Below the pieces are notes generated by a model, which saw only the letters and a program-made list of their open reading frames with translations, searched no databases and was not told the origin of the DNA. Both the position numbers and the translations under genes were made by a program. DNA of 35,872 nucleotides. Source: a marine gamma proteobacterium HTCC2089. Its GTDB lineage: Bacteria > Pseudomonadota > Gammaproteobacteria > Pseudomonadales > Azotimanducaceae. The stretch is from NCBI GenBank assembly GCA_905182905.1, contig CAJJDH010000089.1:1-35872 (forward strand), given 5' to 3'. This document shows positions 24,424-33,315 of this stretch, piece after piece (position 1 is the stretch's first letter; every line of letters starts with the position of its first letter).

Positions 24424-27400
24424 ATGAACAGTCAAAATAAACCCGATGTGATGCGTAAAGATGCTTTTAAGCTGAGGCGTGTTAAAGGGCCGGCTCGCCA
24501 ATCCCTCGAAAAATCCTCTCACGAGTTGTTGCAGCAGCGTAGAGAAAATCTCGCCAAACTAAATCTCACTCCAATGGCCGGGCTTCCTGTTAGCGAAGCC
24601 GCTGACGAAATTTGTAAATTACTCAAAGACAATCAAGTGGTAGTGATTGCTGGCGAAACGGGATCCGGCAAAACAACCCAACTCCCCAAGTTATGCCTGC
24701 AGATAGGTTTGGGTTTGACCGGCATTATTGGGCATACGCAACCTAGGCGCATAGCTGCGCGTACTGTTGCTCAGCGTATTGCTCAAGAAATGGATGCTGA
24801 GCTGGGTCAAGATGTGGGTTACGCAGTACGTTTTTCTGATCAAACTAGTGACAGTACATTAGTGAAGGTCATGACTGATGGTTTGTTGCTCACCGAGATA
24901 AGACATGACCGCTTTCTGGATCAATATGACGCCATTATTGTTGACGAGGCACATGAGCGCAGTCTAAATATCGATTTCTTGCTAGGTTATTTGAAACGCC
25001 TAACGCAGAAGCGTCAAGATCTTAAAATAATTGTTACTAGTGCGACGATCGATGTAGACAGGTTTTCAGAGTTCTTTGGTGGTGCTCCTGTAGTCAAAGT
25101 GGGCGGTCGTACCTACCCAGTGGATGTCCAGTATCGTGGCGGTGATGATGGTGAGTTTGGTCCTATGTTGGACGTGCTTCATGAGATCGACCGCAAGCCA
25201 ATGACCTCGGCTCGAGATGTACTGATTTTCTTTTCTGGTGAGCGAGAAATTTTTGAAGCTGCACGGCGTCTGCGCATGGCATTCAACGAGCGCTTTGAAA
25301 TACTGCCTTTGTACGCTCGTTTATCGGTAGCAGATCAGCGTCGTGTCTTTAATCCCTCTTCTGCTGGCAGACGAAGAATTATTTTAGCAACAAATGTGGC
25401 AGAAACTTCGTTAACTGTGCCAAATATCGGTTTTGTTATTGATCCCGGCTTTGCTCGAATTTCTCGATATAGCTATCGTTCTAAGTTGCAGCGATTACCC
25501 ATAGAGCCTATTAGTCAAGCCAGCGCAAATCAACGCAAGGGGCGGTGCGGGCGCGTGGCTCCTGGTGTTTGTTATCGGTTGTTTGAGGAGCAAGATTTTC
25601 TTAGCCGCCCTGAGTATACGGATGCGGAGATTAGGCGGGTCAATTTGGCCTCGGTAGTTCTGCAGATGGAAGCCTTTGGGCTGGGCGACATTAGCAAATT
25701 TCCATTTATTGATCCGCCGGAACCAAGGGCTATCCGTGATGCATTACGCCTACTCGATGAACTGGGCGCATTGCAAGGCGGGCTACTTACCGACATTGGT
25801 CGCCTTATGGCGAGGCTGCCGGTTGACCCAAGATTAGCGCGTATGCTTGTTGCAGCTAAGGAACACTCCTGCGTCAACGAAATGCTGATCATAATCTCTT
25901 GTTTGGCGGTGCAAGATCCTCGAGATAGGCCGCATGAAAAAACTCAAGCTGCAGACACGGCTCATGAAATGTTTTTACACAAAGATTCAGATTATTTAAC
26001 CCTTCTGAACCTTTGGCGTTGGATTGAAGAACAGCGTGAAGAGTTAACCAAAAATCGTTGGCAAACTGTATTGCGCAAACGGTTTATTAACCCGCTTCGA
26101 GTCCGTGAGTGGAGAGAACTTCATCGTCAGCTCAGGGTTGTGTGTAAAGAATTGCGCTTACCGCGCAATGATACGCCTGCATCTTATCGGCAAATTCATG
26201 AGGCGGTTCTCGTTGGTTCACTGGGGCTGATTGCGCAGCATGATGAGAAAGGCAAGTATATTGGTCCGAGAAATTTACGCCTTGGCATTTTTCCAGGTTC
26301 TGGGCTGGCTAAGCGCTCGCCGAAATGGATTGTTGCGGTAGAAGTTGTTGAAACCCAACGAGTTTTTGCGCGCTGTGTTGCCGCTGTGGAGAGTCGTTGG
26401 ATAGAAGCCCAAGCCCAGCATCTCATAAAGAAACGTTTCAGTGATCCTGTCTGGAGTTTGAAGCGTGGTGAGGTGGTTGCCTACGAGAGCGTTAGTTTAT
26501 ATGGGCTGACTTTGGCTGAACGACGGCCTATGAGCTATCACGAAGTTGATCAAGTGTTCTGCCGAGATCTTCTGATTCGTGAAGGGTTGGTGCATGGCGC
26601 GATAAATAATCCGCCTGCATTTCTACGTCATAATTTGGAGTTGATCGGGAGTATTCAAGATAGCGAGGCAAAGGGGCGTCGTCGTGACCTATTGATAAGC
26701 GACGACGAGGTCTATCAGCTCTATGCAAAACATATCACCGATTTGGTATGTCGCGCTGGTGATCTGGGCCGTTGGTGGAAGCGCCTGCGCCCAGAAGCCA
26801 AAGAAGAATTATTCTTTACTGAAGAGCAATTGTTACGCACCCAGTCTGCACGCCTCGATGATAGTGATTTTCCCAATACGCTGAATTTAGGCGGTGTAGC
26901 TTTGCCGTTGAAATATAGTTTTGCGCCGGGAGATCCGGCGGACGGCATCACTATAACTGTTCCGGTTGGTGTATTGCATGGAGTCGGGTCAGAGCCTTTG
27001 CAGTGGTCAGTGCCAGGCATGTTTCCGGCTGTCGTAGAGCAATGGCTGCGCACATTACCAAAAAACAAGCGCAAAATGCTTGCGCCGTTGCCAGACAAAC
27101 TTACCGAAATTGTGCCTCGCCTACTTGCCGATAATGTCTATAGACAGGGTCGCTTTCTCTCAGCCTTAGGCGGTGTCTTAAAAGACCTTTACCGTATAAG
27201 TGTGGACGCCTTAGATTGGGACGCTCAACGTATTCCCGATCACCTACTTGTCAATGCGAAAGTTGTAGATGAGCAAGGTCGCATCCTTGCCGCTGGAAGA
27301 GATCTCAATGCTATAAAGGCGCAATTGTCTAAGGTTGAATCTCCGGCTGCTAACGAGGTGTTTAAAGATTATGCACGTGAGGATTTGCAACGGTTTCCAG

Positions 27401-28278
27401 ACTCTGAGATACCAAGTCATGTTGTGGTGGAAGAGGGCATGGCGCCAGTGATGGCTTATCCTGGACTAGCCGGTACAAGCAGCGGTGTAGAACTCAAGTT
27501 GTTTGAAACGGCACAGTCAAGAGATGAAGCCAATAGGCTCGGTTATCCCAAATTGGCTTTGCTGCAAATCGGCAAGCCGGCGAGTTTTTTTCGTCGTGAG
27601 CTAGCTAAGGAAAAACAGCTCGGCCTTTATTTCGCAGGTATAGGTAGCGCTGAATCTTTGCGTGAGCAGTTGATGCTCAACGTGGCTTGGTATTGTTATT
27701 TCGAGGGTCGCGAATTACCGTCTAATGCCGATGAGTTCGCGGCTAGGTTAGAAGAGCAACGTGGTAATTTGAACGACACTTTTCGCGACACAGTCAAATA
27801 TCTGACTGAAGTATTCCAGCTGCGTTTTACGATAGTGAATAAGTTGGACAGCTTTGCATCTAGTGCTTATGGCGATAGCGTGGACGATATTCGTAGTCAC
27901 CTGCAACGTTTGGCGCCTGGGAATGTTTTACAAATTACCCCAATGCGCTTTTTGCCATTACTGCCGCGTTTCTTGGAAGGCCTAGTTGCTCGCATTGATA
28001 ATCTCCAAGGACATGTGCCAAAAGATCGAAGCTTGATTCAGCAGATCCAACCTCTGGAGAAGCGCCTGGCGGCAATCTGTACCCATGAGCTGAGTGATGC
28101 TGAGCACTCACTGGAGTTGAAATACTATTTGGAAGAACTGCGCTTGAAGCTTTTTGCCGAAACAATTGCCCGGCAAAAAGTCAGCGCCCACCCGTTACCC
28201 CCTGGGACTTGGAAGGTCTCTGAAAAACGGGTGGGGGAAAAATTGTTGCTGGAAGAACGGCGGGTAGGTCTTGCCTAA
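24424..28278 (+). CDS. hrpA: ATP-dependent RNA helicase HrpA
   Basis: A DEAH-box RNA helicase, linked in E. coli to mRNA processing and rescue of stalled ribosomes. The 1284 residues are in the usual range. Domains in order: ATPase core with Walker A GETGSGKT (77-84), QPRRIAAR (motif Ia) and DEAH (174-177); SAT motif; second RecA-like domain with NVAETSLTVP and QRKGRCGR(V)APG; HA2/winged-helix region ~430-560; OB-fold ~600-700; and the long HrpA-specific C-terminal region (DUF3418) to the end. Transcribed alone, with AAGG upstream of the ATG. Assignment to HrpA rather than the shorter HrpB rests on length and the C-terminal domain. Confidence 0.96.
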   Translation: MNSQNKPDVMRKDAFKLRRVKGPARQSLEKSSHELLQQRRENLAKLNLTPMAGLPVSEAADEICKLLKDNQVVVIAGETGSGKTTQLPKLCLQIGLGLTGIIGHTQPRRIAARTVAQRIAQEMDAELGQDVGYAVRFSDQTSDSTLVKVMTDGLLLTEIRHDRFLDQYDAIIVDEAHERSLNIDFLLGYLKRLTQKRQDLKIIVTSATIDVDRFSEFFGGAPVVKVGGRTYPVDVQYRGGDDGEFGPMLDVLHEIDRKPMTSARDVLIFFSGEREIFEAARRLRMAFNERFEILPLYARLSVADQRRVFNPSSAGRRRIILATNVAETSLTVPNIGFVIDPGFARISRYSYRSKLQRLPIEPISQASANQRKGRCGRVAPGVCYRLFEEQDFLSRPEYTDAEIRRVNLASVVLQMEAFGLGDISKFPFIDPPEPRAIRDALRLLDELGALQGGLLTDIGRLMARLPVDPRLARMLVAAKEHSCVNEMLIIISCLAVQDPRDRPHEKTQAADTAHEMFLHKDSDYLTLLNLWRWIEEQREELTKNRWQTVLRKRFINPLRVREWRELHRQLRVVCKELRLPRNDTPASYRQIHEAVLVGSLGLIAQHDEKGKYIGPRNLRLGIFPGSGLAKRSPKWIVAVEVVETQRVFARCVAAVESRWIEAQAQHLIKKRFSDPVWSLKRGEVVAYESVSLYGLTLAERRPMSYHEVDQVFCRDLLIREGLVHGAINNPPAFLRHNLELIGSIQDSEAKGRRRDLLISDDEVYQLYAKHITDLVCRAGDLGRWWKRLRPEAKEELFFTEEQLLRTQSARLDDSDFPNTLNLGGVALPLKYSFAPGDPADGITITVPVGVLHGVGSEPLQWSVPGMFPAVVEQWLRTLPKNKRKMLAPLPDKLTEIVPRLLADNVYRQGRFLSALGGVLKDLYRISVDALDWDAQRIPDHLLVNAKVVDEQGRILAAGRDLNAIKAQLSKVESPAANEVFKDYAREDLQRFPDSEIPSHVVVEEGMAPVMAYPGLAGTSSGVELKLFETAQSRDEANRLGYPKLALLQIGKPASFFRRELAKEKQLGLYFAGIGSAESLREQLMLNVAWYCYFEGRELPSNADEFAARLEEQRGNLNDTFRDTVKYLTEVFQLRFTIVNKLDSFASSAYGDSVDDIRSHLQRLAPGNVLQITPMRFLPLLPRFLEGLVARIDNLQGHVPKDRSLIQQIQPLEKRLAAICTHELSDAEHSLELKYYLEELRLKLFAETIARQKVSAHPLPPGTWKVSEKRVGEKLLLEERRVGLA

Positions 28279-28374
28279 CTTATCGAGATTATTAGGTTGT
28301 GCTGAAGCTTGTACAACTTGCGCAAGAAGAGTACTTTTCTGCAATCTATCTAGCAGTAGTAACAGAGCTTTAAT

Positions 28375-29493
28375 GTGTCGATAAGCTTGGCAGTACTGAA
28401 TACAAACACCGAACTTAGTCGCGCGTTCGTTGCTACGATTGCGAGTTTAGGTGTCGGCAGCGACAGCGAAATTAACATTAAGAATATTGCCGAATCAGAA
28501 CATTCGCAGTCTCCTGAAATAGTCGCTTGTGCGAGCCTTGAGGAAGTTCAACTGTGCGCCAGTCTAGATAATTTGCCCTGTTGTATATTACTCAGTCATG
28601 ATTTGCCGTCTGCAGCAACGCTCCATGAGGCTTTTGCCCTAGGCTGCCTTGATTGCTGGCCACTGGATATGCATGGTCCCGAGTTATTGCAGAGAATTAC
28701 CGCGGTCTCAAATCGGTTTGCGCAGATGGTGGCGCAGTTGGAAGACAGTTCTCAGCGGCTTGTTGATATGCAGTTTGAACTAGAGCAAGACCAGTTGCAG
28801 GGCCAACAGATTCAGCGCGGTATGTTGCCCAAGCAGGATAAGGCTATAGGCACCTTTTTATGTTCTCGGTGGCTGGCGCCGTCGCTGATCTTAAGCGGCG
28901 ACTTTATCGACTATTTTCCACTTCAAGAAAAATATGTGGCGTGTTTCTTAGCTGATGTTGCTGGCCATGGGGCATCATCTGCACTGTTAACCGTACAGCT
29001 CAAAAATATTTCTTGGCGGCTGCAACAAAAATTTGGCTCACCGTCATTTAACTCACCAGGCGCGATGCTTGGGTGGATCAACGCTACCCTGATCGAGCAG
29101 TCCATAGAAAAACACGTGGCGATGTTTCTTGGCATTATCGACAAGGAAACTAATACGCTCCATTACAGCAGTGGTGCTCAGTTTCCTCCAGCGATGCTGG
29201 TTGATACTCAAGGGACCATCAGTGTTTTGGAACAAAATGGTAAGCCTTTGGGCCTGTTCCCAGACGCCCACTATCACTCTGATTCAATTGCGTTTCCCCA
29301 AGGTGCACAGCTTTTGGTGTTCTCCGATGGAGTCTTAGATTGTTTGGCGCCTGATGACTTGGCGGACAAAGAAGCCGCGTTGCTACAAGCCATTGCGCAA
29401 AGTAATGGGCCCGCGTCTCTGTGGGACATGTTGCGAGCCCAGTTCGATGGTGTAGACGACATGAGTTTAATGGCTGTAAAACACATCTCCTGA
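28375..29493 (+). CDS. PP2C-type (SpoIIE) serine phosphatase with degenerate receiver domain
   Basis: Likely dephosphorylates the STAS protein encoded next, in a partner-switching pathway. The 372 residues comprise a receiver-like N-terminal domain (~1-115), a coiled-coil linker (~118-150, EDSSQRLVDMQFELEQDQ), and a SpoIIE/PP2C domain (~155-370) with metal-binding D176 (SGDFIDY), D194 (DVAGHG) and the late DD at 361-362. The receiver appears inactive as a phosphoacceptor: the aspartate of the usual LLDxxxP loop is replaced by S74 (ILLSHDLP), and the conserved Lys-Pro is missing (CWPLDMHGPELL). The HATPase kinase module found in some homologues such as Pseudomonas HsbR is absent. GTG start with a poor Shine-Dalgarno; 63 bases before the STAS gene. 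Confidence 0.87.
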   Translation: MSISLAVLNTNTELSRAFVATIASLGVGSDSEINIKNIAESEHSQSPEIVACASLEEVQLCASLDNLPCCILLSHDLPSAATLHEAFALGCLDCWPLDMHGPELLQRITAVSNRFAQMVAQLEDSSQRLVDMQFELEQDQLQGQQIQRGMLPKQDKAIGTFLCSRWLAPSLILSGDFIDYFPLQEKYVACFLADVAGHGASSALLTVQLKNISWRLQQKFGSPSFNSPGAMLGWINATLIEQSIEKHVAMFLGIIDKETNTLHYSSGAQFPPAMLVDTQGTISVLEQNGKPLGLFPDAHYHSDSIAFPQGAQLLVFSDGVLDCLAPDDLADKEAALLQAIAQSNGPASLWDMLRAQFDGVDDMSLMAVKHIS

Positions 29494-29556
29494 GGAGTAT
29501 GCTGCCGCCGGTGAAATTTGTGCTGCTAACATGTGCTACAAACAAAGGACTAACAG

Positions 29557-30069
29557 GTGACGGGTAGTATCAACGTAGGCGATCGTGATGGAACCCATAT
29601 CATTCGCTTTGAAGGCGACATTCGTGTGGGCTTGTGCAATGCTTTTGACAACTATTGTCAGAGCATGCTCTGCGACGACAACTTTTGTGCGGTTATTGTT
29701 GATCTAAGCAATACCAATGTTATCGACAGTACGGCTTTAGGTAGCCTTGCTAGATTGTCCATGGGCGTCAAAGCGCTAAATGGCCAGGTGCCCACATTGA
29801 TCTGCGATACCCCGAATATTAAACGCATTTTGCAGAATATGGGTTTTGATGATGTCTTTACTATTGTCCCCAGCGTGCAAGACAGTTCTTTAGAGCTACA
29901 AGCCTTACCAACACTTTCTGATCTTGCAGTAGATGGAACCCGCGACAAAGTTATTGAAGCGCATCGACTTTTGATGTCTATGAACGACGCCAACAAAACA
30001 GCGTTTAAAGAGCTGGTTGATGCCTTAGAACAAGAAGCTCTCGAGCAGCGCAGTTCCTCTGGTGATTAA
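29557..30069 (+). CDS. STAS-domain anti-sigma-factor antagonist
   Basis: A 170-residue cytosolic protein. The STAS domain (~1-105) contains the phosphorylation motif VIDSTALGSL with Ser58 as the expected target, and ICDTPNIKRILQNMGFDDVF, the helix-strand pair that usually follows. An extra C-terminal helical part (~118-165) is present. It resembles HsbA of Pseudomonas, which switches between an anti-sigma factor and other partners. The phosphatase encoded upstream should activate it; no anti-sigma kinase is in the window. AAAGGA sits seven bases before the GTG. The gene ends convergent with terB, 52 bases away, where a weak CAAAGC/GCTTTG hairpin lies. Confidence 0.9.
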   Translation: MTGSINVGDRDGTHIIRFEGDIRVGLCNAFDNYCQSMLCDDNFCAVIVDLSNTNVIDSTALGSLARLSMGVKALNGQVPTLICDTPNIKRILQNMGFDDVFTIVPSVQDSSLELQALPTLSDLAVDGTRDKVIEAHRLLMSMNDANKTAFKELVDALEQEALEQRSSSGD

Positions 30070-30121
30070 CCCTTCGCATTGATCAAAGCCTAACTAAAGC
30101 TTTGCGTCTTGATTCGAAATC

Positions 30122-30565
30122 TTAGACAGTAGCTTTTGCTTTCAGCTTCGCTTGAATAAATCTTGAGTGCGGTAAGTGCAAAAGATCTGCAGTTTTTCTT
30201 ATTGAGTGCTCTTCCATCACATCAATGCCATCTTCGGCCAAGGCAATTTGCCAAAGTGCAGTGACGACGGAAAATTTTTCTTCTTCGTTCATGGAGTCAT
30301 TTAGAAAGCTAGTATAGGCATGTACCCCGACGCTTTCTTGGTGTCGCTCCTTAGCGTCCAGGACAATACTCATGACAGCTTCTTCTTCAACTGAGAATAT
30401 TTGTTGTAGAAGGTTTTTGACTTTGTCTAGTTCTGTTTGGGAAATCTCATGATCAGCCAATACTACTTCAAACATAAGGGCCGCGGCGGCCAAGGCCGGG
30501 TCTAATGTTGCGCTATCTTGGGTGTCTTCTTCGCGACTAAAGAGCTTGCGTAAACTGCTTAGCAT
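30122..30565 (-). CDS. TerB-family (tellurite resistance protein B-like) protein
   Basis: A 147-residue helical protein of the TerB superfamily. After a basic N-terminus (SLRKLFSR) come the two acidic repeats of the fold, LAAAALMFEVVLADHEISQTEL and ALWQIALAEDGIDVMEEHSIRKTADLL, whose D/E clusters bind metal in relatives. Despite the name, stand-alone TerB proteins like this are widespread and rarely tied to tellurite; the role is unknown. The start is the ATG at 30565, with AAAAGGA upstream, lying inside the end of dusA: the genes overlap by 29 bases in different frames and should be translationally coupled. Confidence 0.85.
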   Translation of the reverse strand: MLSSLRKLFSREEDTQDSATLDPALAAAALMFEVVLADHEISQTELDKVKNLLQQIFSVEEEAVMSIVLDAKERHQESVGVHAYTSFLNDSMNEEEKFSVVTALWQIALAEDGIDVMEEHSIRKTADLLHLPHSRFIQAKLKAKATV

Positions 30566-31556
30566 AAGTGTCCTTTTGGTTAACTTGGTTAAAGGCCTCG
30601 GTAATAAGGCTTGTATCATTTTCTTTCAATCTGGTTTGGTCGCTGAGTATTTGCCGAAATCTGCGGGCTCCAGGTTTGCCGTTAAAACAATGTAATAAGT
30701 GTTTGGTCAGGCTGTGCAGCCGATCGCCGTCACGCAAAAATTGCTCAGCGTAGTTTTGATACTTGTTTAAGATCTCTTTTTCATCATAGGTGAATTCAGG
30801 ATTATAAACGGCTTGCTCCAACTCACTGAGAAATGTGGGGTTATGATAAGCAGCGCGCCCAATCATTACGCCATCTGACCAACTCAAAAGTTCCTCAGCC
30901 TGAATAAGGTTGGTGATGCCACCGTTCACTATGAGTTCGAGTTCTGGATAGAGGCTTTTAATCGTTTTAGCTTTGTCCATTGTCAACGGCGGTATTTCTC
31001 GATTTTGCGCTGGCGAGAGCCCGCCCAAAATAGCAACTCTAGCGTGTAGATAAACACGTTCGCAGCCTGCATCAACAATAGCGCCAATGAATCTTTCTAA
31101 GAAATCCATGCTCGCGAATTCATTGTTATCACCTTTAACTTGAATGCCCGTGCGACACTTTACGGTAACGGGGATAGAGCATTGTGCTTGCATTGCTTTA
31201 ACGCATTGCGCGACTAAATCAGGGTCGCGCATTAAGCAGGCGCCAAAGGTGCCTTTTTGTACTCGATCCGAAGGGCAGCCAACATTGATATTGACCTCAT
31301 CGAAGCCTTGCTCCTCGGCCATAGCCGCGCATTCGGCCATGGCAATGGGGTCATTGCCGCCCAATTGCACAGCGACTGGATGCTCGCATTCGTTGTATTG
31401 GAGTAAATGAGTTTGTTTGCCATAAAGTAGGGCGCCGGTAGTAACCATTTCGGTAAACAGCAATGCAGACGGCGTGTATTGCCTGTGCAGGAAGCGGCAG
31501 TGTTTATCAGTCCATGCCATCATGGGGGCAACACAAACTAAACTTTGGTTTTTCAT
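30537..31556 (-). CDS. dusA: tRNA-dihydrouridine synthase A
   Basis: An FMN enzyme reducing uridines 20/20a in the tRNA D-loop. The sequence follows E. coli DusA closely: VAPMMAWTDKHCRFLHRQ, LFTEMVTTGALL, PVAVQLGGNDP, VNINVGCPSDRVQKGTFGACLM with catalytic Cys107, VTVKCRTGI, LHARVAILGGLSPAQNREIPPL and GVMIGRAAYHNP. Length from the ATG at 31556 is 339 residues; a GTG at 31598 would add fourteen, and no strong Shine-Dalgarno decides between them. It is first in a two-gene unit with terB and divergent from lpxC. Confidence 0.94.
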   Translation of the reverse strand: MKNQSLVCVAPMMAWTDKHCRFLHRQYTPSALLFTEMVTTGALLYGKQTHLLQYNECEHPVAVQLGGNDPIAMAECAAMAEEQGFDEVNINVGCPSDRVQKGTFGACLMRDPDLVAQCVKAMQAQCSIPVTVKCRTGIQVKGDNNEFASMDFLERFIGAIVDAGCERVYLHARVAILGGLSPAQNREIPPLTMDKAKTIKSLYPELELIVNGGITNLIQAEELLSWSDGVMIGRAAYHNPTFLSELEQAVYNPEFTYDEKEILNKYQNYAEQFLRDGDRLHSLTKHLLHCFNGKPGARRFRQILSDQTRLKENDTSLITEAFNQVNQKDTYAKQFTQAL

Positions 31557-31939
31557 TTTTTGCTTTTCAATGGTTTGTCTCCACAAAGCCTTGATCACAT
31601 ATGTGTAGGCCTATTCGAGACGTGTAGTCTAATGCTATGCCCGTAGCTCTGCCAATGCCTCTGAATAATGGAGAGTTTTTAGCGATATCTGAGGGGTTAG
31701 GTCGCGAGAGTTGGCGAGATCGCTAATTTTGCTTACATTTTGAAACGTTTATTAGGGGTTTCGCTCTGTTTTTAGCTTTGTCGTAACACTTTGTTTCACT
31801 TTTAATCCAGTTTTGTCTTCATTTTTCCTTCATATTCTAATGGGTGGGCTGTAGACTGGACTCCCAAGTACTTGCAACTCTATTCGCAGTCCGACGTTGC
31901 AAGTGGCGTGGACTAAATTATAAGAATTTTTGGAAATAC
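31557..31939. other. Divergent dusA/lpxC intergenic region
   Basis: Contains the lpxC promoter candidate described separately. A longer reading of the lpxC frame starting at 31844 is possible but adds residues unlike LpxC. Nothing else recognised. Confidence 0.4.
31778..31806 (+). promoter_or_regulatory. Candidate sigma-70 promoter for lpxC
   Basis: TTGTCG (31778-31783) and TTTAAT (31801-31806) are separated by 17 bases, with four and five matches to the consensus hexamers. It would give a leader of about 130 bases before lpxC. Confidence 0.4.
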
Positions 31940-32860
31940 ATGTTCAGACAAAGAACCATCAAAAGCCCAGTACATGCCATTGGTATAGGGGTTCATTCCG
32001 GTGCAAAGGTACGGATGGGGCTGCGTCCGGCCAAAGCAGGCTCTGGTATTCAATTCGTCCGTACTGATTTAGATGGTGCTAACAGTGTTCGCGCTTGCGC
32101 AGAAAGCGTTTCAGATACTGCACTTTCTACGACAATTTCCCAGGGCCCGATAAACGTTGCTACGGTAGAGCATCTAATGTCTGCGCTTTGGGGGCTTGGA
32201 GTAGATAACCTCTTTATAGAGCTCTCCGCAGAAGAAGTGCCCATTATGGATGGCAGTGCCGCGCCATTTATCGACATGATTAATAGTGTGGGTATTGTTG
32301 ACCTAGACGAAGCCAAGCAATTTATAAGAATTAACCGCGAAATATGCGTAAATCAAGGTGAGGCAACGGCTTCACTGAAGCCTTATGCTGGATTCAAAGC
32401 GGGTTATACCTTCGTTGCAGACCATAAGGTCTTTAATCGTTACCCTAAGTATGCTGAATTAGACTTCGGTACTACCTCCTACGAAGCGTCGGTTAGCGGT
32501 GCTAGATCCTTTGGCCTGCTGAAAGAACTTCCCCATGCTCAGGCAATCAATAAATGCCTTGGCTCTAGCTTAGAAAATGCCGTAGGCATTGACGATGACT
32601 CTGTGGTGAACGAAGGCGGTCTGCGCTACCATGATGAGTTCGTTAAGCATAAGTTACTCGATGTAATTGGTGACCTTTATCTATTGGGCAGGCCGATAAT
32701 GGGCGCGTTTGAAGGTTATATGTCAGGACATGCCCTGAACAATAAACTGGCGCGTGCTCTGCTGCGTTGTGATGACGCCTGGGATGTAGTGAGCTACGAG
32801 TTAGATGACCAGTCGAAGCCGCAAGAAATTATGGTTAAACGCGCGGCTGCTGCCGAGTAG
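31940..32860 (+). CDS. lpxC: UDP-3-O-acyl-N-acetylglucosamine deacetylase LpxC
   Basis: The zinc amidase that commits the cell to lipid A synthesis. The 306 residues have the full active site: E77 and H78 (VEHL), H237 and D241 (HKLLDVIGD, zinc ligands with H78), and H264 (SGHALNNK), plus IMDGSAAPF and GLRYHDEFVKHK. The ATG at 31940 gives the standard LpxC start FRQRTIK; an upstream reading from 31844 is unlike the family. GGAA precedes it. In most gammaproteobacteria lpxC lies next to ftsZ at the end of the division cluster; here it stands between dusA and nqrA, so it may be a relocated or second copy. Confidence 0.95.
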   Translation: MFRQRTIKSPVHAIGIGVHSGAKVRMGLRPAKAGSGIQFVRTDLDGANSVRACAESVSDTALSTTISQGPINVATVEHLMSALWGLGVDNLFIELSAEEVPIMDGSAAPFIDMINSVGIVDLDEAKQFIRINREICVNQGEATASLKPYAGFKAGYTFVADHKVFNRYPKYAELDFGTTSYEASVSGARSFGLLKELPHAQAINKCLGSSLENAVGIDDDSVVNEGGLRYHDEFVKHKLLDVIGDLYLLGRPIMGAFEGYMSGHALNNKLARALLRCDDAWDVVSYELDDQSKPQEIMVKRAAAAE

Positions 32861-32908
32861 TCGTTAACTTTTGGTTTTCGGTTGTAGTAACGTATTCCTA
32901 CCTGTATA

Positions 32909-32934
32909 GGCGCAAAACCCCATGTTTTGCGCGC
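32909..32934 (+). terminator. Strong hairpin downstream of lpxC, possible terminator
   Basis: GCGCAAAAC (32910-32918) pairs perfectly with GTTTTGCGC (32924-32932) around a five-base loop, with one more pair past a bulged G. The tail TAAAA lacks a T-run, so intrinsic termination is uncertain. Confidence 0.45.
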
Positions 32935-33315
32935 CTAAAACCTCTCTTCGGTTAGCTATAAATACTGGTCTTCAGCGATCATTGTTCTGCTAGCTTCTGT
33001 CATTAATGCCGAGCTTTTCCGCGAACATGGCCCACAAAGGTCGAAAACCTCGCAAAATGTTAATAATTGTTGCCTAAGGGGATAAGAACATTGGCAATAA
33101 AATGCCAGATCTTTATAATTCCTGCGGCCTCGTTTGCGCGCACTTCTTGTGTGTAGAAATCTTCCTGGGACAACTACTTTGAAGTAGATTTCTTTAGTCC
33201 AATCGATGCCTTCTACTCAATGTAGAAACTAAATGGTTCTTAAAGCGTTGTGTTGACCAATGGGTAACTTAGTCCACTGGTTATGCATAATGGCGAAGCG
33301 TTAAAATAGGTGCTC
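32935..33315. other. Intergenic region upstream of the nqr operon
   Basis: About 380 bases that should contain the nqr promoter. No promoter pair, riboswitch or small gene could be recognised with confidence. Confidence 0.35.

Noticed and set aside
31844..31939. Upstream extension of lpxC by 32 residues
   Set aside because: LpxC proteins start with the FRQRTIK-type sequence found at 31940; the added residues match nothing.
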